Positions 46,082 through 54,198 of a stretch of 64,000 nt of DNA are shown piece after piece. The stretch lies in contig NZ_CP042305.1 in the NCBI RefSeq assembly GCF_007859675.1, forward strand, positions 744,001 through 808,000, given 5' to 3'. The first letter of the stretch is position 1; every line of letters begins with the position of its first letter. The notes beneath the pieces were generated by a model. It searched no databases. It had not been told where the DNA came from and saw nothing but the letters and a program-made list of their open reading frames with translations. A program made the translations under genes and the position numbers. The stretch is from Humibacter ginsenosidimutans. Lineage in GTDB: Bacteria; Actinomycetota; Actinomycetes; Actinomycetales; Microbacteriaceae.

Positions 46082-46672
46082 ATGACACCTGACGAAGCCG
46101 CCGCCGCACTCGGCGTCGCGAGGGATGCCTCGGCCTCAGACATCCTCACCGCCTACTCCGCGAAAGCGAAGGAGGTCGGCGGTTCGAACGCCGGCGATCC
46201 CGACGCCGAAAAGGCCGAGGTTCAGATGCTGAGCGAGGCGCGCGTGACGCTGATGACCCATCGGCAGAAGACCCAAGGCACGCAGCAGCGCACGGCCGTC
46301 GCACAGCGGGCGGCAGGCAAGGAGCCCGAGTTCGGCGAACGGGTTGCGGCCCCCGAGCCCAGTGGATGGCCCGACGACACCCCCGCCAAAGGCAAGCGCC
46401 GCAGCGTCGAGGAAGAACAGTCCCGCAAGGTGCGCTCGCTTCAGATCGGGATCCTCGGGCTCGTGCTCGCGGTGTCGTCGTGGTTCTGGTGGCTCCTCAT
46501 GCCGCTCACACTCTTCGGGATGGGCCTGAGCATCTGGTCGCTGGTGCGCGTGCGCGGCTACGGCAGCGGCATGTACACAGCAACCCGGATCATCGCCTGG
46601 ATATCGCTGCTCTTGGGCGCGTTCGGGCTGCTGGGGAACATCCTGCTCATCGTCGGGGCGTTCAAGGGCTGA
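46082..46672 (+). CDS. J-domain-like membrane protein lacking the HPD motif
   Basis: 196 residues. Residues 1-65 resemble a DnaJ J-domain (EAAAALGVARDASASDILTAYSAKAKE, then MLSEARVTLMTHRQK) but the HPD tripeptide between helices II and III is absent (VGGSNAGDPD instead). A Lys/Arg/Glu-rich linker follows, then three membrane helices from about residue 122 to the end. Without HPD it should not stimulate DnaK ATPase; it may be a scaffold. No partner is evident. It is followed by an inverted repeat. Confidence 0.7.
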   Translation: MTPDEAAAALGVARDASASDILTAYSAKAKEVGGSNAGDPDAEKAEVQMLSEARVTLMTHRQKTQGTQQRTAVAQRAAGKEPEFGERVAAPEPSGWPDDTPAKGKRRSVEEEQSRKVRSLQIGILGLVLAVSSWFWWLLMPLTLFGMGLSIWSLVRVRGYGSGMYTATRIIAWISLLLGAFGLLGNILLIVGAFKG

Positions 46673-46720
46673 TCCGCAAGCAGCCTTCGGTGGTTAGCCA
46701 AGCCTCTGCTTGCTTGCGGA
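46673..46720. repeat. Inverted repeat upstream of dps
   Basis: TCCGCAAGCA (46673-46682) and TGCTTGCGGA (46711-46720) are perfectly complementary with a 28-base loop. It could terminate the upstream gene or be a regulator site for dps; the right arm overlaps the proposed -35 of dps. Confidence 0.45.
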
Positions 46721-46741
46721 ATGCAGGCGTCCGCGTAGCGT
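46714..46741 (+). promoter_or_regulatory. Candidate dps promoter
   Basis: TTGCGG (46714-46719), a 16-base spacer and TAGCGT (46736-46741) precede dps by 35 bases. It is a weak match to the housekeeping consensus. Confidence 0.35.
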
Positions 46742-46776
46742 TGCAGGTGACAACGAGCGGAAGGGATCACGAATCC

Positions 46777-47262
46777 ATGAGCACCACAGCCACCACCCCG
46801 AAGGCCACCACGAACCCGGACGTCGCCGCAGGCACCGCACAGTTCCTCACCCCCGTCGTCATCGAGCTGGAAGCGCTGGTCGTCAACGGCAAGCAGGCGC
46901 ACTGGAATCTGCGCGGCGCGAACTTCATCGGTGTGCACGAGCTGCTCGACACTCTCGTCGAGCACGCCCAGGAGTGGGCCGACACCGCAGCCGAGCGGAT
47001 CGTCGCGCTCGGTCTTCCGATCGATGCCCGCATCGCGACGGTCGCCGCGAACACCAAGGCACCGGCGCTCAGTGACGGGTTCGTGCAGTCGGACAAGTCG
47101 ATCGCCGAGGTCATCAACCAGATCGACGTGGCGCTGGACACCGTGAACACGGCGGTGCGCGAGCTCGACGAGCTCGACCAGAGCAGCCAGGATGTCGCCA
47201 TCGAGATCGCACGCGGCCTCGACAAGGACCGTTGGCTGCTCTTCGCCCACATCGCGAAGTAG
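46777..47262 (+). CDS. dps: Dps-family DNA-binding/iron-storage ferritin
   Basis: 161 residues. The Dps ferroxidase signature is clear: VNGKQAHWNLRGANFIGVHELLDTLVEHAQEWADTAAERI (by parts: QAHWNLRG and HEx-type metal ligands). The N-terminus is Thr/Ala-rich with one or two Lys (TTATTPKATTNPD), as in DNA-binding Dps tails. It stores iron and shields DNA from peroxide in a dodecamer. GGAAGG is 14 bases from the ATG. A hairpin follows. Confidence 0.94.
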   Translation: MSTTATTPKATTNPDVAAGTAQFLTPVVIELEALVVNGKQAHWNLRGANFIGVHELLDTLVEHAQEWADTAAERIVALGLPIDARIATVAANTKAPALSDGFVQSDKSIAEVINQIDVALDTVNTAVRELDELDQSSQDVAIEIARGLDKDRWLLFAHIAK

Positions 47263-47272
47263 CACGAGATTC

Positions 47273-47309
47273 ACGAAGGGGCCGGCGCCGATGGCGCGGG
47301 CCCCTTCGT
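47273..47309 (+). terminator. Hairpin terminator after dps
   Basis: An 11-base-pair outer stem (ACGAAGGGGCC with its complement) encloses a GGCGCC/GGCGC inner stem. It lies 10 bases after the dps stop, between convergent genes. Confidence 0.7.
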
Positions 47310-47322
47310 CGTGCGAGCGAGG

Positions 47323-47361
47323 GGTTTCGAGGCGCGGCGCTGCGCGGCGCTCCTCAACCCA
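47323..47361. repeat. Dispersed intergenic repeat, copy 1 (TTTCGAGxCGCG...GCTCCTCAACCCA)
   Basis: The segment starts GGTTTCGAGG and ends GCTCCTCAACCCA. The same termini and internal palindromic GC-rich centre recur at 53124-53167 and, inverted, at 53070-53106. The 3' end of the neighbouring glycosylase gene (stop 47354) lies inside this copy. Confidence 0.7.
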
Positions 47362-48439
47362 CGGTGCGAGATCGGCGCTGCGCGGCGTTCCTCACCCGCG
47401 TTGGCCGCGCGGCCCCGCCGCGCTCGTCAGTCCGCGGCGCTGCCCACGGCTGGGCCTGGCAGTACGGGCACCAATAGAGCTTGCGGGCCGCCATCAGCTC
47501 CATCGTGATGTGCGTTCCGCACACCCGGCACGGCAGCCCCTCGCGCTTGTAGACCCAGTGCCGATCTTCGCGGCTGGCCATCGCCTTGGCCCAGTCTTCG
47601 GGCGAGAGGTCGTCCATGGTCATCATCTGGCCGGTGCGCACGCCCACCTCGAGCAGGTGCGACCAGTCCCGCCACAATGCGCGCGCCGTCTCCAGTGGAA
47701 CCTTGTTGCCGGGGGTGTGCGGATTCAGACGCGCCCGGTACAGCAGCTCGGCACGGTAGACGTTGCCGATCCCGCTGACGATCGACTGGTCCATGAGCAG
47801 CAGGCCGATGGGGGTCTTCTTCGTCGTGAGCGCCTCGGCGACCCGTTCCTCGACTTCAGGGCCGTCGTCCACCTGCGGATCGGGACCCAGCCCGGCCACG
47901 ATCGATGCCGCCGTCTCACCGTCGATCACCTGGCACGCTGTCGGCCCGCGCAGGTCGGCCACGGCGCTGTCGGTGAGCAATCTCGCGCGGACGGCACCGA
48001 CCGGCTCGGGCGGGAACACGAACGCGGTGTCGTCTTCCTTCTCCGACTCGGACATGCGCAGCCTCGCACGCCGCGGCGCACCCATGCTCGCGATCGAGTC
48101 CTCGCCTCGGGAGTCGAGCAGCGGGGTTTCCATCACGGTGCCGCGCTGGTTCGTCTGGCCCATCCGGCCGCCGGCCGAGCGGATGGTCTCGTCCACCGTG
48201 ATCTCGCCTGCGAAGTCCCACGCACCGTAGATGCCGAGGTGCACGCGCAACCACAGGCCGTTCTCGAACTCGAGGAACATCTGCTTGCCGACGGCACGGG
48301 CATCCACCATTCTCTGCCCGTCGATGAGGGCGGCCTCGGCGGCGAAACGGCCCTGGGGGGAGCTGACGGCGACGGTCTTGCCGACGAAGTTGCGCCGGAA
48401 CTGCAGCGCGATGCGATGAACGGAGTGACCCTCTGGCAT
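47354..48439 (-). CDS. Formamidopyrimidine/endonuclease VIII-type DNA glycosylase (Nei family)
   Basis: 361 residues. The catalytic N-terminus is PEGHSVHRIA (Pro nucleophile after Met removal, Glu general acid), an Nei2-like start. The H2TH region holds LLMDQSIVSGIGNVYRAELLY, and the C-terminal zinc finger is CRVCGTHI...YWCPYCQ. It removes oxidised bases and nicks the strand. The last about 30 residues after the zinc finger (WAAPRTDERGGAARPTRVRN onward) are encoded by the dispersed repeat region and are not family-conserved. It lies eight bases downstream of rpiB, as in M. tuberculosis (Rv2464c-Rv2465c). Confidence 0.92.
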   Translation of the reverse strand: MPEGHSVHRIALQFRRNFVGKTVAVSSPQGRFAAEAALIDGQRMVDARAVGKQMFLEFENGLWLRVHLGIYGAWDFAGEITVDETIRSAGGRMGQTNQRGTVMETPLLDSRGEDSIASMGAPRRARLRMSESEKEDDTAFVFPPEPVGAVRARLLTDSAVADLRGPTACQVIDGETAASIVAGLGPDPQVDDGPEVEERVAEALTTKKTPIGLLLMDQSIVSGIGNVYRAELLYRARLNPHTPGNKVPLETARALWRDWSHLLEVGVRTGQMMTMDDLSPEDWAKAMASREDRHWVYKREGLPCRVCGTHITMELMAARKLYWCPYCQAQPWAAPRTDERGGAARPTRVRNAAQRRSRTVG

Positions 48440-48447
48440 GCGCAGGC

Positions 48448-48936
48448 CTAGTGATCGACGTTCTTGCCGGCGATGTCTCCCGTCGCCTCGAACTCCGCGA
48501 GCTGGGCGATACGGCGAACATGCCGTTCCTCGAATGAGAACGGCTCGGCGATGAACGTGTCGATGTACGCGATCGCCTCGTCGACGGTGTGCTGGCGGGC
48601 GCCGATCGCGATCACGTTCGCGTCGTTGTGCTGTCTGGCGAGCAGCGCGGTGCTCTCACTCCACACCAGCGCCGCGCGGATGCCGTGCACCTTGTTGGCG
48701 GCGATCTGCTCGCCGTTGCCCGACCCGCCGAACACGATGCCGAGCGCCTGAACCCCCGCTTCCTGATCGGCGGCGACGCCCTTGGCCGCGTTGATGCAGA
48801 ACGCCGGGTAGTCATCGAGCGGATCGAAGAGCTGCGGTCCGTGATCGATCACCTCGTGCCCGGCCTCGCTCAGGTGCTCCTTCAGCGTCTGGGAGAACTC
48901 GAGGCCTGCGTGATCGGTGGCGATGTGGATGCGCAT
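48448..48936 (-). CDS. rpiB: Ribose-5-phosphate isomerase B
   Basis: 162 residues from ATG 48936. ATDHAG (6-11) and the phosphate-binding GGSGNGEQIAANK (70-82) identify RpiB. As in the mycobacterial enzyme, the catalytic Cys of E. coli RpiB is replaced (Ser72 here) and Glu76 is the likely base. It interconverts ribose 5-phosphate and ribulose 5-phosphate. Co-transcribed with the glycosylase. Confidence 0.95.
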   Translation of the reverse strand: MRIHIATDHAGLEFSQTLKEHLSEAGHEVIDHGPQLFDPLDDYPAFCINAAKGVAADQEAGVQALGIVFGGSGNGEQIAANKVHGIRAALVWSESTALLARQHNDANVIAIGARQHTVDEAIAYIDTFIAEPFSFEERHVRRIAQLAEFEATGDIAGKNVDH

Positions 48937-49007
48937 GGGCACCAGTCTAGGGACGCGAACGAGGCCGCGAGCGGCCGCACGCACGCGCCCGTCCGACCGG
49001 AATGCGC

Positions 49008-49772
49008 CTACCGAGTGATGATCACGGGACCGTCCGCCGTGACCGCGATGGTGTGCTCGCTGTGGGCCGTGCGCGAGCCGTCGGCGCTGCGCAGCGTCCA
49101 GCCGTCTGCATCGGTGACCAGGCGGTCGGTGCCGGCCATGACCCATGGCTCGATCGCCAGGAGCACGCCGGGCCGAAGGCGATACCCGCGACCCGGTCTG
49201 CCCGCGTTCGGGATGTGCGGATCCTGATGCATCGTCGAGCCGACTCCGTGGCCGCCGAACTCCGTGTTCACACTGAAGCCCGCACCCTCGAGCACCGCGC
49301 CGATGGCGCGCGAGATGTCGCCGATCCTCCCGTTCGGAACGGCGGCGGCGATGCCTGCGGCCAAGGCATCCTCGGTCGCGGCGATCATCGCGAGATCCGC
49401 TGCATCAGCGGTGCCGCCCACGACGAAGCTGATCGCCGAGTCCGCCACGATGCCGTCGAGCGACACGGCGAGGTCGAGGGTGAGCAGATCGCCGTCGCGA
49501 AGCCGATAGTCGTGCGGCAGTCCGTGCAGCACGGCGTCGTTCACCGACGTGCAGATGTAGTGACCGAACGGGCCGCGGCCGAACGACGGCGCGTAGTCGA
49601 CGTAACAGGACTGCGCACCGGCATCCCTGATCAGCTCGGCCGTCCACTCATCGATCTCAAGCAGGTTCGTGCCGACGACCGCTCGCGCCTTCATCGTCTG
49701 CAGGATGCCTGCGACGAGTCGCCCCGTGTGGTGGGCCCGGCGGACCTCCGCCTCGCTCAACACCTCGATCAT
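49008..49772 (-). CDS. map: Type I methionine aminopeptidase
   Basis: 254 residues. The five metal ligands are visible: Asp in TLDLAVSLDG, Asp in VADSAISF, His in GGHGVGSTMHQDP, Glu in LAIEPWVM and Glu in AHSEHTI. The substrate-pocket segment is SCYVDYAPSFGRGPFGHYICTSVNDAVLHG. It removes N-terminal Met from nascent proteins. There is no N-terminal SH3-binding extension. It is 12 bases downstream of the DsbA-like gene. Confidence 0.95.
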   Translation of the reverse strand: MIEVLSEAEVRRAHHTGRLVAGILQTMKARAVVGTNLLEIDEWTAELIRDAGAQSCYVDYAPSFGRGPFGHYICTSVNDAVLHGLPHDYRLRDGDLLTLDLAVSLDGIVADSAISFVVGGTADAADLAMIAATEDALAAGIAAAVPNGRIGDISRAIGAVLEGAGFSVNTEFGGHGVGSTMHQDPHIPNAGRPGRGYRLRPGVLLAIEPWVMAGTDRLVTDADGWTLRSADGSRTAHSEHTIAVTADGPVIITR

Positions 49773-49784
49773 GTGAGCCTGCCG

Positions 49785-50393
49785 TCAGTCGAAGATCGGA
49801 TCGCGCGTGCGCGAGCGCTTGAGCTCGAAGAAGCCGTCGTACGACGACGCGGCGACGATCCCGTCCCACAGCGTGAGAGCCGTCTCGCCACGCGGCGTCG
49901 GCGAGATGACCGGACCGAAGAAGGCCGTGCCGTTCACGGCGATCACCGGAGTGCCGACATCCTGCCCGACCCGCCCGATGCCGTCGGCGTGACTCGCACG
50001 CAACCTGGCGTCGAACTCGTCCGAGTCCGCGAAGCGCGCGTAGTCAGCGGGCAGCCCCACCTCGGCGAGCGACTCAGCGACGATCGCCTCGACGTCTTTG
50101 CGGTGGCCTGGGTGGATGCGCGTGCCCAACGCGTCGTAGAGCGGCTTCACGGCCCGCTGGCCGGCCAGCTCTCCCACAGCGGTCACCAACCGTGCGTACC
50201 GAAGGGTGCGCGGGAGCATCGCACGGTAGGACTCCGACACGTCTTTGTCCTCGTTGAGCACGTAGAGGCTCATGATGTGCCAGGTCACGTCGAGGTCGCG
50301 GTGCGGAGACACCTCGTCCACCCAGCGAGACGTCATCCAGGCCCACGGGCACGAGGGATCGAACCAGAAATCGACATCGGTCATGGCATCCAT
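49785..50393 (-). CDS. DsbA/Rv2466c-like thioredoxin-fold protein with single active-site Cys
   Basis: 202 residues, no signal peptide. DFWFDPSCPWAWMTSRWVDEV, HIMSLYVLNEDKD, GTPVIAVNGTAFFGPVISPTPRGE and FFELKRSRTRDPIFD match the mycothiol-dependent Rv2466c family (FrnE-like DsbA group). Rv2466c has CPWC; here the fourth position is Ala (TGC CCG TGG GCC), so the resolving Cys is missing. A monothiol mechanism using mycothiol would still be possible. Clustering with map, rpiB and pepN follows M. tuberculosis. The start could be the ATG at 50384. Confidence 0.88.
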   Translation of the reverse strand: MDAMTDVDFWFDPSCPWAWMTSRWVDEVSPHRDLDVTWHIMSLYVLNEDKDVSESYRAMLPRTLRYARLVTAVGELAGQRAVKPLYDALGTRIHPGHRKDVEAIVAESLAEVGLPADYARFADSDEFDARLRASHADGIGRVGQDVGTPVIAVNGTAFFGPVISPTPRGETALTLWDGIVAASSYDGFFELKRSRTRDPIFD

Positions 50394-50509
50394 CTAAGCC
50401 TGGTCGCCCCACTCCCGTGTTCGGGCCCCACCCCTGGGATGCCTTCGACGCATAGGCTTGACGGTCGGATGCCGCACACGATGCGCGCCAGCTGATCAGA
50501 AGGAGAACC

Positions 50510-53053
50510 ATGCCTGGAGAGAACCTCACACGCATCGAGGCGGCAGAGCGCCGCGCCATCGTCGACACGCACAGCTATGACGTCGTCCTCGACCTCACGA
50601 CGGGCGACGAGACGTTCCTGAGCACCACGACCGTGACGTTCGCGGCGACCGAGGGCGCGTCCACGTTCATCGACGCGATCACGGCATCCGTCGACTCGAT
50701 CGTGCTCAACGGGGAGACGCTCGATGTCGGCGCGGTGAACGACGGCGTGCGCATCCAGCTGCCTGATCTCAAGGCCGAGAACGAGCTGACCGTCGTCTCG
50801 CACCCCAGGTACACGAACACGGGCGAGGGCCTGCACCGCTTCGTCGATCCCGTGGACGGCGAGGTGTATCTCTACACGCAGTTCGAGGTTCCGGACTCCC
50901 GTCGCATGTTCGCCGTGTTCGAGCAGCCCGACCTCAAGGCGCGGTTCACGTTCACGGTGACCACCCCGCAGCGGTGGGCCGTCGTGAGCAACTCCCCCGT
51001 CGCCTCGGTCGAGGAGAACGGCGACGTGAAGACGACCGTGTTCGAGGAGACACCGGTCATCTCCTCCTACATCACCGCGCTCATCGCCGGCCCCTATTCC
51101 AGCTGGGCGTCCGAGCTGACCAGCAGCGACGGCCGCACCATTCCGCTCGGTGTCTACGCCCGCGCATCCCTCGCCGAGTACATGGATGCCGACTACATCT
51201 TCGACAAGACCCGCGAGGGCTTCGCGTTCTACGAGGAGCGCTTCGACGTTCCGTACCCGTTCGCGAAATACGACCAGCTCTTCGTCCCCGAGTTCAACGC
51301 GGGCGCCATGGAGAACGCCGGTGCGATCACCTTCACTGAGACCTACGTGTTCCGCTCGAAGGTGACCGACGCCATCAAGGAACGCCGCGTGGTCACGATC
51401 CTGCACGAACTCGCGCACATGTGGTTCGGCGACCTCGTCACGATGAAGTGGTGGAACGACCTCTGGCTCAACGAGTCGTTCGCCGAGTACGCGTCGACCC
51501 TCGCCACCGCCGAGGCGACCGAATGGCGCGAGGCGTGGACCACGTTCGCGGCCATGGAGAAGAGCTGGGCGTACCGACAGGACCAGCTGCCGTCGACGCA
51601 CCCGATCGTCGCGACCATCAACGACCTCGAGGACGTGCAGGTCAACTTCGACGGCATCACCTACGCCAAGGGCGCGTCCGTGCTCAAGCAGCTGGTCGCC
51701 TGGGTCGGCCAGGACGACTTCCTCGCCGGCGTCTCGCAGTACTTCAAGAAGCACGCGCACTCCAACACCGAACTGCGCGACCTGCTCGTCGAGCTCGAGG
51801 CCACCAGCGGCCGCGAGCTCGGATCGTGGTCGAAGCTGTGGCTCGAGACGGCCGGCGTGAACACGCTGCGCCCCGAGATCGTCACGGACGCCGACGGAAC
51901 CGTCACCGCGTTCGCGGTGCTGCAGAGCGCGCATCCCGACTACCCGACGCTGCGCCCGCACCGCCTCGCGATCGGGCTGTACAACCTGCGTGGAGGCAAG
52001 CTCGTGCGCGACGGCCGGCTCGAGCTCGACGTCGACGGGGAGCGCACCGAGGTTCCCGAGCTGGTCGGCAAGAAGCGCCCCGATCTCGTGCTCATCAACG
52101 ACGACGACCTGGCCTATGCCAAGATCCGCCTCGACGACGACTCCCTGGCCGTCGCGATCGCGCACCTCGCCGACATCGAGTCCCCTCTCGCGCGTTCGCT
52201 CGTGTGGGGTTCGGTGTGGGATGCCACGCGTGACGCCGAGACGCCGGCGAGCGACTACGTGCGCCTCGTGCTCGGCAACATCGGTTCCGAGACCGAGTCG
52301 ACGACACTGCGCACCACGCTGAACCAGCTCGTCTTGAGCGTGCACTCCTATGTCGCGCCGGAGAAGCGCGCCGAAGCGACGGTCACGGCGGCGGATGCCC
52401 TCTGGCAGCTCGCCTCAGACGCCGAGCCTGGCAGCGATGCCCAGTTCCAGTTCGTGAAGTTCTTCGCGGCGCTCGCCACGACCCGTGCACAGCTCGCCTC
52501 CGTCACGGGCTTGCGCAACGGATCCATCGTGCTCGACGGGCTCACCGTCGACACCGACCTCGCCTGGGAGCTGCTCACCTCGCTCGTCGCGGGCGGCGAG
52601 GCGAGCGGTGCGGAGATCGACGCGGCGCTGGCAGCGGACAACACGGCGACCGGCGCACAGGCCGCGGCCCAGGCGCGCGCCAGCATCCCGACCACCGCGG
52701 GCAAGGCCGCGGCGTGGGCCAGCGTGTTCGATGCCGACGATCTGCCGAACACGATCGTGCGCATGACCGGGCTGGGATTCCAGCGCGCCCGTGACGTCGC
52801 CCTGCTCGAGCCGTACGTCGCCAAGTACTTCGACGCGCTGCAGTCGGTGTGGGCATCTCGCACCTACAAGATCGCGGAGTACCTGGTGGAGGGCATGTTC
52901 CCGTTCCCGTTGGCGAATCGGGAGCTCGCCGACGCGACGCGCGCCTGGCTCGACGCCAATCAGGAGCCCGCGGCCCTTCGCCGACTCGTGACGGAGAACC
53001 TCGCCTCCGTGGAGCGCGCGCTCGCGGCGCAGGAGCGGGATTCGCAGGGCTGA
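50510..53053 (+). CDS. pepN: Aminopeptidase N (M1 family)
   Basis: 847 residues; AGAAGGAGAACC precedes the ATG. The exopeptidase motif GAMEN and zinc motif HELAHMWFGDLVT with the distal Glu in NESFAEY are intact. The N-terminal all-beta domain and the C-terminal helical ERAP1-like domain are complete in length. It trims N-terminal residues from peptides in the cytoplasm. It corresponds to Rv2467. Confidence 0.97.
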   Translation: MPGENLTRIEAAERRAIVDTHSYDVVLDLTTGDETFLSTTTVTFAATEGASTFIDAITASVDSIVLNGETLDVGAVNDGVRIQLPDLKAENELTVVSHPRYTNTGEGLHRFVDPVDGEVYLYTQFEVPDSRRMFAVFEQPDLKARFTFTVTTPQRWAVVSNSPVASVEENGDVKTTVFEETPVISSYITALIAGPYSSWASELTSSDGRTIPLGVYARASLAEYMDADYIFDKTREGFAFYEERFDVPYPFAKYDQLFVPEFNAGAMENAGAITFTETYVFRSKVTDAIKERRVVTILHELAHMWFGDLVTMKWWNDLWLNESFAEYASTLATAEATEWREAWTTFAAMEKSWAYRQDQLPSTHPIVATINDLEDVQVNFDGITYAKGASVLKQLVAWVGQDDFLAGVSQYFKKHAHSNTELRDLLVELEATSGRELGSWSKLWLETAGVNTLRPEIVTDADGTVTAFAVLQSAHPDYPTLRPHRLAIGLYNLRGGKLVRDGRLELDVDGERTEVPELVGKKRPDLVLINDDDLAYAKIRLDDDSLAVAIAHLADIESPLARSLVWGSVWDATRDAETPASDYVRLVLGNIGSETESTTLRTTLNQLVLSVHSYVAPEKRAEATVTAADALWQLASDAEPGSDAQFQFVKFFAALATTRAQLASVTGLRNGSIVLDGLTVDTDLAWELLTSLVAGGEASGAEIDAALAADNTATGAQAAAQARASIPTTAGKAAAWASVFDADDLPNTIVRMTGLGFQRARDVALLEPYVAKYFDALQSVWASRTYKIAEYLVEGMFPFPLANRELADATRAWLDANQEPAALRRLVTENLASVERALAAQERDSQG

Positions 53054-53069
53054 GGCACCGGACCTCGTA

Positions 53070-53167
53070 GGTTGAGGAGCACCGCGCAGCGGCGCGTCTC
53101 GACACCCTCGCGTTCTTGCGGCTGGGTTTCGAGACGCGCGCGGCCGCGCCGCGTGCTCCTCAACCCA
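53070..53167. repeat. Dispersed intergenic repeat, two copies in inverted orientation
   Basis: GGTTGAGGAGC...GCGTCTCGA (53070-53106) faces TTTCGAGACGCG...GCTCCTCAACC (53124-53167); the arms are nearly complementary and would form a hairpin of about 35 base pairs. A further partial copy, CTTCTCAACCCGCGGAGG, lies at about 53182-53198. It lies directly after pepN and may end its transcript. The same sequence family occurs at 47323. Confidence 0.7.
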
Positions 53168-53286
53168 CGGAGGTGATCGAGCTTCTCAACCCGCGGAGGC
53201 GAGCGAGCGGATATCGCCGAACAGGTGCATCGCCCTCATCCTGTAGATGGATGCCCGGCACGGCGCGCGTGCAGAAGACTGGGGCC

Positions 53287-54198
53287 ATGATCGAAATCGA
53301 AGGCCTCAGCAAGAGGTACGGCCCCAAGCTGGCCGTCGACGACGTGAGCTTCACGGTGCGCCCAGGCATCGTCACAGGCTTCCTCGGCCCCAACGGCGCC
53401 GGCAAGTCCACCACCATGCGCATGATCATGGGGCTGGACAAGCCGACGAAAGGCACCGCACTGATCGCGGGCAAGCCGTATGCGAGGCATCCGGCACCGC
53501 TCCACGAAGTCGGCGCCCTTCTGGAGGCCAAGGCCGTGCACACCGGCCGCACGGCGTTCAACCACCTGCTCGCGCTCGCGGCGACGCACGGCATCCCGAA
53601 GAGCCGGGTGCGCGAGGTGATCGCGATGACCGGACTGGAGTCCGTGGCGAACAAGCGCGTCGGCGGGTTCTCGCTCGGCATGGGACAGCGCCTCGGCATC
53701 GCCGCCGCGCTGCTCGGCGACCCGCACACGCTCATCCTCGACGAGCCGGTGAACGGTCTCGACCCCGAGGGTGTCCGCTGGGTGCGCGAGTTCTGCCGCT
53801 ACCTCGCCTCCGAGGGCCGCACGGTGTTCATCTCCTCGCACCTGATGAGCGAGATGTCGCAGACCGCCGACCACCTCATCGTGCTCGGCCGGGGTCACGT
53901 TCTCGCGGATGCTCCCATCTCGCAGGTCATCGCCGGAGCCACTCGGCGTGCGGTGCGCGTGCGCACTCCGAACGCCCAAGGCCTCACCTCCGCACTCGCC
54001 GGTCCCGACATCACGGTGACGTCGTTCGACGACGGTGCGCTGGAGGTCGTCGGTGTCGACGCGGCCAGGATCGGCGACACCGCCGCGGCCGCGGGCATCG
54101 CACTGCACGAGCTGACACCCATTGACGCCTCCCTCGAAGAGGCCTACCTCGAGCTGACGCAGGACGAGGTCGAATATCACTCGGAGGTGACCCGATGA
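53287..54198 (+). CDS. ABC transporter ATP-binding protein (DrrA/CcmA-like)
   Basis: 303 residues from ATG 53287; the open frame upstream is repeat-derived. Walker A is GPNGAGKST, the signature is FSLGMGQRLG (S-L-G-M-G variant of LSGGQ) and Walker B is LILDEPVNGLD. The C-terminal 80 residues form an accessory beta domain seen in export-type subunits. It pairs with the permease that begins in its last four bases. Such pairs export peptides, antibiotics or lipids; the cargo is unknown. Confidence 0.92.
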   Translation: MIEIEGLSKRYGPKLAVDDVSFTVRPGIVTGFLGPNGAGKSTTMRMIMGLDKPTKGTALIAGKPYARHPAPLHEVGALLEAKAVHTGRTAFNHLLALAATHGIPKSRVREVIAMTGLESVANKRVGGFSLGMGQRLGIAAALLGDPHTLILDEPVNGLDPEGVRWVREFCRYLASEGRTVFISSHLMSEMSQTADHLIVLGRGHVLADAPISQVIAGATRRAVRVRTPNAQGLTSALAGPDITVTSFDDGALEVVGVDAARIGDTAAAAGIALHELTPIDASLEEAYLELTQDEVEYHSEVTR

